Shown: piece by piece, positions 49,350 through 60,475 of the stretch
Layout of the letters: every line of letters starts with the position of its first letter
Numbering within the stretch: the first letter of the stretch is position 1
Source: Cymbidium sinense
Taxonomy: Eukaryota > Streptophyta > Magnoliopsida > Asparagales > Orchidaceae
Reading direction: 5' to 3'
NCBI GenBank assembly: GCA_021442155.1
Contig: CM038228.1
Span: 16,285,179 to 16,349,178 of the forward strand
Length of the DNA stretch: 64,000 nucleotides
Notes under the pieces: generated by a model
Database searches by the model: none
What the model saw: the letters and a program-made list of their open reading frames with translations, nothing else
What the model was told of the DNA's origin: nothing
Program-made: the position numbers and the translations under genes

Positions 49350-49730
49350 AACATTCATCACAAAAGTAGGGCTCTAGTGTTGTAAAGTAATTCCATTTAG
49401 ATTAAAGAATGTTGACTTACTAGAAGATGGTAGATCAAGTTTCATGGGATAAAAAAGAAGAAATATGGAGGTTTACAAATATGACTTATTAGCAAAGAGG
49501 AAGTCATCCCAACCAACATATTAAAGACCCAAAGGAAATGTTTACCACTTTGAAGAAGTATAATATATGTCTCAATCCTCTAAAGTACACATTCAATGTA
49601 AGATCAGAAAAGCTCTTAGAATTCTTGATCACCCTAGAGGGGATAAAGATTAACCTCGACAAAGTGAGAGCCATACTCGACATGTCATCACCAGGGACAA
49701 CAAAGAAAGCTCAGCGACTCACTGGGTGAG
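49350..49730 (+). pseudogene. Tat-type gypsy reverse transcriptase, C-terminal part
   Basis: Recognisable RT palm and connection: a stretch equivalent to the catalytic YVDDM reads VYKYDLL (about 49470-49490), so the first catalytic Asp is lost. The open stretch TLKKYNICLNPLKYTFNVRS then SEKLLEFLITLEGIKIN and IRAILDM-like VRAILDMSSPGT ends in QRLTG at 49729, the RT to RNase H junction of gypsy elements. Confidence 0.85.
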
Positions 49731-50797
49731 TCCTGGCTTTAATCAATGCATTTCAAAAATTGGTGAGTGATGTTTTCTATTCTTTAAGTGTTAAGAGGTG
49801 TTGAAAGGTTCAAGTGAACTTTGAAATGTGAGAAGGCCTTTGGTGACTTGAAGAACCTACTTGCATCACCCCCATTGCAACAAAGGCCAAAGGAAGGCAA
49901 GACATTACTACTATACCTAGGTGTCAGAGAAGATTTGGTTAGATCTATCCTGCGTAAGAAGGAGAATGAGAAACAATGAAAAGTGTACTATGTGACCATG
50001 AGTTACATTATCCCATTTTGGAAAACTCACACTTGTGCTTATCATATTGGCATGAAGACTTTGATTATACTTCCAAGCTCATTCAATTTAGGTTGTCACT
50101 AACAACCCGCTCAAGTCCGTACTCACCAAGCTAGATCACTCAAGGAAATTACTAAAATGATCAGTAGAACTCAACAAGTTTGACATATCATACTTGTTGA
50201 GGATAAAAATCCAAGCACAATCACTCATAGATTTTTATGTAGATTTCAATAACTCACATGATGTCTCGACTAGCCCAAATCCTCTATGATGCTTATACAT
50301 GGATGTTGCTTCAGGTGAACAAAGCATGGGGGATAGTATCATACTAAAATGTCTAGCAAGGACCACCATAACCTAAGATGTTAGATTCAATTTCTATGCA
50401 ACAAATAACTAGTCTGAGTATGAAACTTTACTCATCAGGTTAATATTCGATAAAGGATTAGGTTCTTCACATGTTGCTACCTACTAGACTCACAATAAAT
50501 AGCAAGATAAATAAATGGAGACTATAAAGTTAGAGACAAGTCACTGCAAAGATATTTTCTTAAGGTAAAGGTAGAAATTAGACATTTGGAATACTTTAAT
50601 ATTGAGCAAGTGCCCAGGGAGTACCAACTCATCTGCTTGTTGTCTAGGACAAGTGGGATTAGGGTAGTCAGTTATTCAACTCACTTAGCTTAGCACTTGG
50701 GATGAGAAATTTATACAAATAAAAAGCAAAGACTCATAAAGAGGAACCACACCAAGAACATACTTACGGGTGAGCTTAAATTATTTTGAGGTGACTT

Positions 50798-51250
50798 TTG
50801 TTTTACATGAGGTGGGTGCGAGAGAGTAAGCAAAGAAGAATACAAAGGATGTTCACTCTAGCAAATGTAAGGGTCACTTTGGAGGATGAGTGCTCACCCA
50901 TAGGATTCCATGATAAAGATATTTCTACCCTAAAGATTTCACCAAAAGGTGTAAACAATGGCAAAAGTTCACTCCTTTATAATAGCATTTATCACAACCC
51001 TTGCAACTCATTACCAACCCTTGTCCCTTTGCCTTATGGTGAATGGATTTAATTTTCCTCTTGTCACCCACCAAAGAATAAAGAAAAGTTAATGCTCATC
51101 ATGAGCGATTACTTTAGCAAGTGGATTGATGTATAGATGCTAATGTCAATTATAATTGATAATAGACTGTAATTCATTGACAAGCGATTAAGGAAGTTTA
51201 GTGAGTCATAAGGAATCTAGTTAAATAAGATGACAACTACACTCCTTTAG
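50798..51250 (+). pseudogene. Tat-type gypsy integrase N-terminal relic
   Basis: Residues NSLPTLVPLPYGEWI and, in the next frame, LMLIMSDYFSKWIDV correspond to the WPF-xxWGIDxxGP and VATDYFTKWIEA hallmarks that open gypsy integrase cores. After a stop and a gap, DNRLxFIDKRLRKF may be the DNGxQF stretch. The core is incomplete and stops near 51250. Confidence 0.7.
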
Positions 51251-51349
51251 TTTTTTTATGATCATTATTCTCTACACTATGAGGAGCCATTATTTGGTTA
51301 TGCTGCCTAATGATGTATACTTCAAGAACCTTATGATGATGATGTTATT

Positions 51350-54300
51350 CATAAGTTGATATGTATCAATATTATAATTAGATCCTAATGTCAGAAGAGA
51401 AACAAGTTTGTTTCACTTATATGAAACTAATTAACCACCTTAAGACTTATTGGATTAACCTTACAAAAAAAATTAAATGATTATAACAACCACCCATTGC
51501 TTCTTGGGATAAAATAATAGAAATTTTAAAACAAAAATATGTACCATTAGAATTTTATGATCAACTCGTGGATGAGATGACCATGTTTAAATATAAATCT
51601 TTGACTATTATTCAGTACATGATTGTTTTGATGAACTGATAACTTGTTGTGGTGTTAGAAAGGATCATCATACCTTAATCTTAAGGTTTCTATTTCAATT
51701 ACAAACTTATGTTCAAGAATGGAATGCTAACATGAGAAGTTTATTCTTCTGAGGATATAGTTCGAGTGGCAACTTAGACTGAAGAATATCTTAGATCTAA
51801 AGACCATAGAAGATTCATATCTTTGTCTTAAAATAGTCCATAGCCACGTGTCATTACTTCCAACAAGTAGTTCATAAAGAGCATAGTGAAGTCAAAGGAA
51901 AGGCTTTAGTCAAATCCTCTAGTTCCAAGACATCTAGGATTATTATTTTACATGTGATGAAACTGGACACTTTGCAACAATTTGCCTCAATGAAACTTAC
52001 ATATGATCTTGAGAATGAGGATCTCCAAAAATATAAATGATGATTTTATAGTGGACCATGTGAAGAGGATAATGATGCGAAAGAAGTATTAGATGGATCT
52101 CATATGTCTATTATGATTATGCATTGGCTACTCCATGAGCTAATATTAATTAGAGGCACACATTAATCTTTCACACTTATTTTGAGAGTGGTAAAATAAT
52201 GTGCAAACTAATAATTAATAGTGGTAGCTGCATGAATATTATTGTCACCTTTACTTTGGCTAGAATGAAGCTCACTGTGAAGGCTCATCTATAACTTTGT
52301 AAGGTCAACTAGGTAAATAAGACCTCCATATCTTTATATCAATGCCATCATATACCCATCAAAGTAGATATAGTGATAAAATTTGGTGTGATGTCCTTCT
52401 AATAGATTTTTCTCATATACTTTTAGGGAAGCCTTAGCTTTTTTACACGAATTTCATCAATTATGGACATTCCAATATATATGTGTTTATATTTTAAATA
52501 AAAGAATTATGTTAAATCCAACTAAACTTAAAGAGATCACTCCACAATTGCCTCAAGATTCTTATGCCACTATAGAAAGAAAGCCACTATATATTATTAA
52601 TAAATGTCAGTTTCAACAAGAGATCAATGGAAATATCATTTTTTTCTTAGTTATCTTAACATCCACAATCAACCCTTTATAAAATCCTTCCCACCCCACG
52701 AGGTATAAGAAATATTATTTGATTATCAAAATATTTGCCCTGAAAAACATCCTAGTAAGCTTCCCACATTAAGAAACATTCAACATGCTATATAGCTAAT
52801 GGTTCGATCATCACTTTTTTATTTGACATACTATCATATGAACCTTGATGATGATTTATTAGTGAAGGCTTTTACTCAAAAGAGCTTATCTCTATGTGTT
52901 GTAACTAGTCTTTTTAGCTCAAATAAAGATGGTACTTGACATATGTGCATAAATAGTCATGAAATCAATAAAGTCACTATTAAGTATAAGTTCTCTATAC
53001 TTAGACTGAATGAAATGTTAGATATGTGGCTAGAGTAATAATTTCCTTTAAATTGATTGTAGAAGTGGTTATCATCAAATTTTTATGTGAGAAGGAAATG
53101 AATGGAAAGCAGGCTTCAAGATAAAAGATGATTAATAATGTATTTTGAATTGATTAATTCTCTAAGTACATTATGTGAGTGATAAATCTTATCTAATGTT
53201 TATTTATTAAAGAATTTTTAGTCATGTATTATGAATGATATTTTAATTTTTTTACTTAGATTAAGGGTGAAAATCACTTATAATAAGTCTTTGATGTACT
53301 TTATTAAGAAAGGTTGTATATTCATTTTATTAAATACTTATTTATAACTACATTAGTAGTCTTCTTAAAATTCATCATTTATTGTGATGGTATCTTTATT
53401 AATTCTAAGAAACTTAAGAGTATTCAAGAGTGGCCTAGCTTAACCATAATTTATGATGTACATAGTTTTCATGGTTTAACCAATTTTTATTAAAGATTTA
53501 TTCATGAATTTAGCAATATTATGGCCCCAATCACTCAATATTTTAAGCAAGATAAATTTTGTTAGACAAATGTAGTTGTTGATGCTTTTTCTAAAATTAA
53601 AGAACTTTTAAGAAGTCTACTAATATTTAAATTGCTAAATTTTGATAAGGTATTTGATGTGTTATGTAATGCTTCCAAAGTTGGCATTGAAGGCATTTTA
53701 AAGCAAAAAGGTCATCCCATCAACTTTTCCAATGAAAAATTGAATGAAGCACATCATTGAATGTAGCACATCAATGATATTTACATATTATAGTGAGATT
53801 TATGTTATTGTCCAAACTTTCTATTATTATTGATATTATCTCTTCTTATGAGAAGTTATATTTAATTCTAATCATGAAGTCCTTAAATATCTTAACACTC
53901 AAATGAAACATAGCTCTTGTCATGCAAAATGGGTTCAATTTTCTCTAGAATATACATTTATTCTCAAACATAAGTCTGATGTTAAGAATAATGTTGTAAA
54001 TATTCTAAGTAGAAATGCACATTATTAACACCATGAGTGTGAAGATTACCAGATTTAAAAACATTAAAGATGGCTATCTTAATTGTAAGGACTTTCTTTA
54101 AGTTTTTGAAACCTTAAAATCTAATGCACCCTTTATTATTTAGATGGCTATCTTTTTTGAGGCACACAACTATGTATTCAAGATTTTTCACTTCAAAATT
54201 GTCTAAGGAAATACATTTAGGGGTGTGTCCACTCACTTTGGTCATGATAAAAAATAGCCATAATGGAAGATAGGTTTTTCTGGCCTAATCTTAGGAAAGA

Positions 54301-54438
54301 TGCTATATTGTTGCTCAATGCATCACTTGTTAAATAACAAAGAGTGGTAAACATGATTCTAGTATATACACACCACTTTTAGTCCCACATAAATCATTGG
54401 AAGATATTAGTATAAACTTTATCTTAGGATTTTTAAAA
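51350..54438 (+). mobile_element. Chromovirus-type Ty3/gypsy element, 5' part
   Basis: A different gypsy lineage from the one upstream. Gag is from about 51388 (IKL-x-PPIASWDKIIEILKQKYV, then MIVLMN); zinc knuckle FTCDETGHFATIC at 51947-51988 (first Cys changed to Tyr); protease about 52190-52330 (IINSGSCMNI); RT from about 52690 (SSNKDGT...HEINKVTIKYKF, then a YCDGIFI in place of YFDDILI near 53380); RNase H 53640-54030 (CNASKVGIEGILKQKGHPI). Integrase starts about 54080 and continues until the giant unit interrupts it at 54443. Many stops; no 5' LTR was found, so it is 5'-truncated against the Tat relic. Confidence 0.82.
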
Positions 54439-54640
54439 ACTATTGTTGACCTCATTTTTAGAATGAGCTCTCAACCTCTCCATCTTAGACATAGGGTTCC
54501 TCTTAGACACTAAGAGTTTCCTTAGTCTTAAGACACTTCTAGTGATTAGGAGAACAATTAACCTAACCCTAGAGACTTAGAAGAGTTAGCCATAGGAATA
54601 TGTCATGCCTTAGGAGTGTTAGGAAAATTTTCCTACCCTA

Positions 54641-55515
54641 TAGCTTGAACCAAATCCTCACTTCCTTCTTTCAAGTCAAACTCCAAATTCAAATCAACCT
54701 AGAACTTAAATCAACTTAAATTACAAAACAAACCTCAAATCAATTCCAATGAATTTTCTCAAATCATGAATCAATTCTAAATGATTGAAACCCATGATTG
54801 AATTCCAAATTCTAAAAATTTTCCTAAGTCACTTTGATCCCATCTTATGGACTTACCTCAAATCAAATTCAAATCACTTCAAACTCAAGAAATTTTCTCA
54901 TAACCCATTTATATTCTCATTTATATTCACAAATATAAATGAAATATAAATTCAAATAACCAAAACAAAATCCAAAACTCAATTCCAAGTTCAAAAATCT
55001 TTCCTAAGTCCCTTTGATTCCATCTTATGGACTTAGCTCAAATCAAATTTAAATCAACTCAAATTCAAGAAATTTTCTCATAACCTATTTATATTCTCAT
55101 TTATATTCAAAAATATAAATGAAATATAAATTCAAATAACCAAAACTAAATTTAAAACTCAAACACAAATTCAACTAAAATTCAACCTAAGCCTTTCAAG
55201 TCAAATTCTTGAACTCAGCCAAATCAAACTCAAATCAAGCCAACCCTTGATTTTTCTTCATGATTCAACCAATCCTTCAATCATGAATCCAAATATAAAC
55301 ATAAAAGTCAATCATCAAATCAAAACTAAATTCAAAACTCAAACCCAAATTCAACCAAAATTCAACCTAAGCCTTTCAAGTCAAATTCTTGAACTTTGCC
55401 AAATCAAACTCAAATCAAGCAGAACTCTTGATTTTTCCTTCATAATTCAATCAATCCTTGAATCATGAATCTAAATATAAACATAAACTTCAATCATCAA
55501 ACCAAAACTAAATTA
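54641..55515. repeat. ~180-bp tandem array in giant unit copy 2
   Basis: Phase repeats at intervals of 180: TTCCTAAGTC at 54821 and 55001; CAAAACTAAATTYAAAACTC at 55141 and 55321, each aligned with the equivalents one period away. Neighbouring units pair best two by two (54821/55001 and 55141/55321), suggesting two rounds of duplication. A diverged unit may precede at 54641. Copy 1 shows no equivalent array. Confidence 0.8.
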
Positions 55516-55669
55516 AAAAATCAAACCTAAGGCAAACTCATGTTCACCCTTTGAACTTGAAATTGTCAAGTGAATCAAAACTCATTTGACTCCAAATCAC
55601 TTGCAAATGGATTTATATTTTAAACATAAGTCCATATGTGAGTTCAACCAAACTTGAATCAAGCCTTGA

Positions 55670-56500
55670 TCAAGCTAATTGACCCACTTAGGCTCACTTG
55701 ACCCAAAGGGACCTAAAGTACCCATTAGGAGCCAAATTCTAATCCTACCCAAATTGGATTGAACTAAGCCCACATAAGCCTCACATTGTGAGCAACAATC
55801 ATCATGAGATGATCAATCACTCAAATTGGGTCAAACCAAGTCAAACTTAAGAGCTGACCAAGTCAACACTTGGCCAAAATGAAACCTAAACTAGCCAAAA
55901 TCCACCATAGGCCAAATTGATTGAAGCCATTGATCAAAACCAATTCATGATCAATGTTTGAATTTGACCAACTCATCATTTGAGCCTAACTTAGCCCTTG
56001 GCCACTTGATCCAAGTTGACCCAACTTGACCTAAAAAGTCAAAATGTGTCAAATCTTGATCTAAGCCAAATTGATTGCAACTAATATGTCAAATTCATTT
56101 TAAATCACTTGACCAAAGCCTCAATTGGCCAACTAGACCCAACCTAGCCCAATTGACCATAAACCCAACTTGACCTAAAAAGTCAAATTGAGCCAAAATC
56201 AAACCAAATCAAAATTTATTGAAACCATAGATTGCAAAACATTTCAAATGACTAACCAAACCTAAACCAACCCATGACCTAACCCAATTAGGTTAAATGT
56301 GTCAACTTAACCCACTTGACCTAAATGAAATCAAATGAACCAAAACTAATTATAAACCAAATTGAACCAAACCAATGATGCCAACACATTTCAAATAGTC
56401 ATATGAACTTGACCCAACCCTTGGTTTGACCCAATTTAGCCAATTGGTCAACTTGACCCAAGTTGACCCATTTTGACCTAAATGGGTCAACATGAGCCGA
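55670..56500. repeat. TTGACC-rich block in giant unit copy 2
   Basis: At least a dozen TTGACC/TTGACCY words plus their complements (GGTCAA) within about 0.8 kb, often back to back as in AACTTGACCCAAGTTGACCC (about 56449-56468) and ACTTGACCTAAAAAGTCAA (twice). TTGACC/T is the core bound by WRKY factors (W-box). No coding sense. Confidence 0.75.
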
Positions 56501-56879
56501 ATGACATCAAATCAAATCCAAATTCTTTGAAATTTGGACCAACCCAATTTCAGACTATTATAAATCTGCCCAAAGTGAAATCAAAGTAAAATGACCATTT
56601 TACCCCTAGGTCAAGGGGTAACCTATGGCCAATTTCACTTGGAATTTGGTCATATCCTTTCCATGGCCACTTGGCACACTCTTATTAGACCAAGTGGACA
56701 CTAATGGGTGTGGTGCACATGACCCAATGGGTTTGGGTCAGCCAAACCCAACCCAATGGCCAAATTGACCACCCACTTGGAATGAGCACATGGATCACCT
56801 CCATACTCTCATTCTTCACATGTGCAACCTCTACCTCCCTCTGCCAAAATCGAACCATGTGCCACCTCAAATAGCCAAA

Positions 56880-57384
56880 ATAACCCAGTAAAGGTGGTTA
56901 ATTTAATCAAAACAACATTTACACTCTCGACCATCCGATCCTTCTAGGGGGAGATATACTCCCCCTAATTTCATTTGATTTTCACTGACTCACACTCGAT
57001 TAAAGCTAAAGAACTCAGAGCAAGAATCCTCAAGCTTCTCCATGGTTCCCAAGGCTCATTTGATTTCTCAATTTTCAATTTTCCTTAAGCCGTAAATAGG
57101 GGAGCTCAAGGCAAATTCCATCTCACTTAAAACTCAATTTCAGCTCAATTCCTCCTTCAAGCCCCTTGAAGGAACCCAATCAAGCTCACCCAAGTCTTCA
57201 TCCAAGTTCACAAGGCACGGGAGAGGGGAGTTTGATCAAGGCCGCAAGAAATTGAAGCCCACTTTGGCCCATAAGAAGATTCACTCAACCTTAAGCCCTC
57301 AAATCTTTAACAAAGCTTCATCTCCACTAGACAAAGCTACCTCGATGGTTGGGAGCACCGGTGATAGCCTCCAGCGAGGTATGC
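56880..57384 (+). other. Conserved GC-richer block of the giant unit, copy 2
   Basis: Counterpart of 39480-40320 in copy 1 by position and character, ending in CAGCGAGGTATGCC (about 57371-57384), which looks like a strong splice donor. A following stretch (57580-57830) contains the same TCGTCCAATC/GACCGTCCAATCTTTGAYC word pair as copy 1 near 40607-40630. No protein match recognised. Confidence 0.45.
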
Positions 57385-60280
57385 CTTCAAACCGAGTCTA
57401 GAATAGAAGTGTTTGGTCCTTTATGAAAGAAACTTTCACGCCATTGTAAATTAATCATTGGATGTCTTGCTCCTTGCATGATGATGGTGTGGGTTAAGTT
57501 TGAGCTCAATCCAAGCTCAATCAAGCTCGAATCAAGTCCTAAGGAGTGGATGAATGCCCTCTCTTGTAGGCAAGCTCAGTGACAGATCATGGATCGTCCA
57601 TCCATGTATTTTGGATGGACGGTCCTGATTAATTCCCATAGGATCCATGGATTTATCCCTTAAGAACTGCAGGCTTAATCATGACCGTCCAATCTTTGAT
57701 CGAATGGTTGAGGAGAAAGTGCGAAGTGCCGCTGGCTGATGCGGCATCGGATGTGATTACTTAAATAGTGAATCCTGTCATGCCACATGGAAAGCGCGCA
57801 TCACGTCAGCGACCCACGTGGCGCCGATGGGATTAACTATATAATTAGGCTATTTAATGAAGTTTTAATCACTAAAACTTCAAAAATACATAACTAAATG
57901 TAGAAAAATCATAAAAATACAAAATGAAATGCATTATGAAGATAATTCAAAGGAAAATAATATAAAATTAAGTATAATGGAATTTGAATAGTAAAGTTTC
58001 TGCAATTTGAGTTTTATGGGGAATGTAATTATGTTAATTACTCCCTAATTATTCCATTGATTAATTCCAAGCTTCTTGGGTAAGTTTAGGGGATGGCTTC
58101 TGCCTCTAAATTTCTTGGATTTATTAATGGTTTAATTAGGTGAATTTCTTAATTAATCTCTAATCACTCCTTTAATCAATTAAATGATTAATTAACCTAT
58201 TAAATGATGATAAATTCATTAATTAAATTTTGTTAATCATGCTGAAACAGTGGATAAACTTAGGGAATAAGATTAGGATGTCTTATCTAAATCTCTTTCC
58301 TTAAGTCTATTTTACTTGAATGAAAACTTAATTATTTTACAAATTAATTAATGATTTGATCATTTCATCTAATAACTTAATTAACCAAACTTAAAATTGA
58401 AAATTAATCTAGAAACTTAATCACTTAATCTTCTCCTTCTTGGGTAGACACTTAGGTGATCAATAACCTAAGTAACTTAAGGAAATCATACCTAACCTAT
58501 ATGTGTGCGAAAGGTTATGAGAGTATTTAAATTAAACCCTTTAGATTAATTAATCATTAATTGTGAGCCAAATGCATTAGGCCCCTTTCTTTCTTAGGTG
58601 CATAGCTAATTTAAATTTCTTGTGGTTTTATGTCATACGTTGGCTCATAATTATTTGGTTAAATATGTTAAAGTGGTGTAGGTAAGGGGTAATTAATGAA
58701 CTTAATAAACACCTTAACTAAGTAAAACATAAAATCCACTTAAGGGTTCTAAAAATTAAACTAAAATAACATACACATGTGGGAGATGGGTTAGGACCAG
58801 CAAACCCTTTTCACATTCCTTAAATTCAAATCAAATTCAAAGCCAAATCAAAATTTTCTTAAACCAACTTTGATTCACTTTAAATAATCTTATTCCATAA
58901 GATTGTCTTTAGGAATTAAATAGAGTGAATGAAATTGTATGGTTGCATCACTTTATTTCTTTCCTAGCATGCTAAATGTGTATGTCATATGAAAATCATG
59001 CATTCATATCTTTTAAAAATAAAATTAAAAATGAAATATTTCCTTTAGGTCAAATTGCATGCTTTGGCTAAAGTAAGAATATGAATGGCTATTATCGCTA
59101 CTAAATCCAAAGTTATTTTTCAAAACATATAATTAAAACACTACAAATGAAGGGTGTGCTATTTATAATTGCATATAAGCTTGCATATGATTATAAAATG
59201 TGTTATGTGATTCCCTCCTCTTTTCTTAACATAAGTTTGTATAGGATTAGCAAAGTGTATAGTCCATTTGAAAAGGACATAACACTTGTTTAAATCCATT
59301 TCTATACACTCATATGTCATGACTTAAGAAGGGATTCCACATCATACATATAAATTAAATAATCAAGATCAAGCAAACAAACATAAACCTTTGCATGACT
59401 CTCTTTCCATGTATTTCTTTTTGTACATGCACATGTATTTGAGAAAAGTGGTATATTAGTCTGGACATCCTGGGGTTGCGAGGCTTTAAATAGCCCCAAG
59501 TAGGTCTTGTAACTTACACCCCTGGTATTAACAATGGCGTGTACTCACTTATATCTTTTATACTTGTAAAAGTGCATATGAAAAATGGATAAAAGAATCA
59601 CTCTCTTCTACTTAACAAAATCATGCATACATGAAACATCCCAAATTTTCTTATGCAACTTCTCTTAGCATTCATCATTAAGGCGTGCTAAGTACTTTCA
59701 TTTCATGTATAGATATGTTAGGATTCATCCATATGCATGCTACACATGTTGGAAAGAAATAAAGTGTTGTGTATTTTGCAATAGTAACTCGCTTTACTTA
59801 ATCTTAAAATACCTTTTTCTTTGAATAAGTTTGTTTAAAGTTGCTCTAAACTTAGGAATAATTAAAATAATAATAAACATTCATTAAACAAAAAGTCATT
59901 AATGAATCTACCTTAGAAATCACTTAGGGTAGCGAGGAAAGAGAAGTTCTCTTCTCTTTTCCTCTCTTTACAACACTTAGTAATTAAGTGTAGGCTCATT
60001 CCAACCAAATCAACTCATGAAATAAAACTTAAGCAAACCAACTAAACCACTTAAATAAAACCACCCTCTAAGTTGAACCTTTCATACTTAGAAAACTTTA
60101 ACCTTAAAGCTTAGTTAAGACATACCATACCAACCTTAAATGGCACACACAGTTCCAGTCCTATGTTGGGGGTGCATGATTTGATGTTTACTTTTATTTT
60201 ATAATGTGATGATGTTTTATTTTGGATGCTAGGGTGTATGTGCATAAACTAAATGGTAGGATGATCTTACTCTAATCATT

Positions 60281-60475
60281 ATCTTCTGCAGGGGATTGTG
60301 CTTAAAGGGGTGCTGTAATTAAAATATAACTGCTTTTATTATGCAGGTTGCTTATACCGCTAAGCATAATCCAAAATATGCTAGGTAGACTTAGTTACCC
60401 ATCTGTGGGGTGCTAAGTCCAATACATACTTGGGATGTATGGTTTGTTTAGCTAATCTATATTTTACAGGTTTTA
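60281..60475 (+). promoter_or_regulatory. Three splice-acceptor-like sites in giant unit copy 2
   Basis: TTCTGCAG/GG near 60284-60293, TTATGCAG/GT near 60338-60347 and TATTTTACAG/GT near 60460-60471 lie in order, each in T-rich context. Copy 1 has TCTATGTAG/GA (43199-43208), GATTGTAG/GT (43261-43270) and TATTTTGCAG/GG (43387-43397) in the same order and spacing. Retention of AG at all three is suggestive, not proof. Confidence 0.4.

Larger units (their letters stand above)
46770..51260 (+). mobile_element. Ty3/gypsy element of Tat lineage, internal region, inactive
   Basis: Plus-strand gag-pol relic. Gag is at about 47150-47600 (LLQMRYEHNESLRRFITHYQ typical of the retrotrans_gag end). Protease around 48315-48690 has ILIDISSSINII in place of the LVDTGSS-like active site, then NAIFGRxLLNMF-type sequence after a frameshift. 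Reverse transcriptase is about 48900-49730, RNase H 49740-50200, an additional RNase H-like domain 50290-50700, then the integrase entry (HHx and SDYFSKWIDV near 51080-51135). The second RNase H and the domain order point to Tat/Retand-type elements. Stops in every domain. The 3' end breaks at about 51260. Confidence 0.8.
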
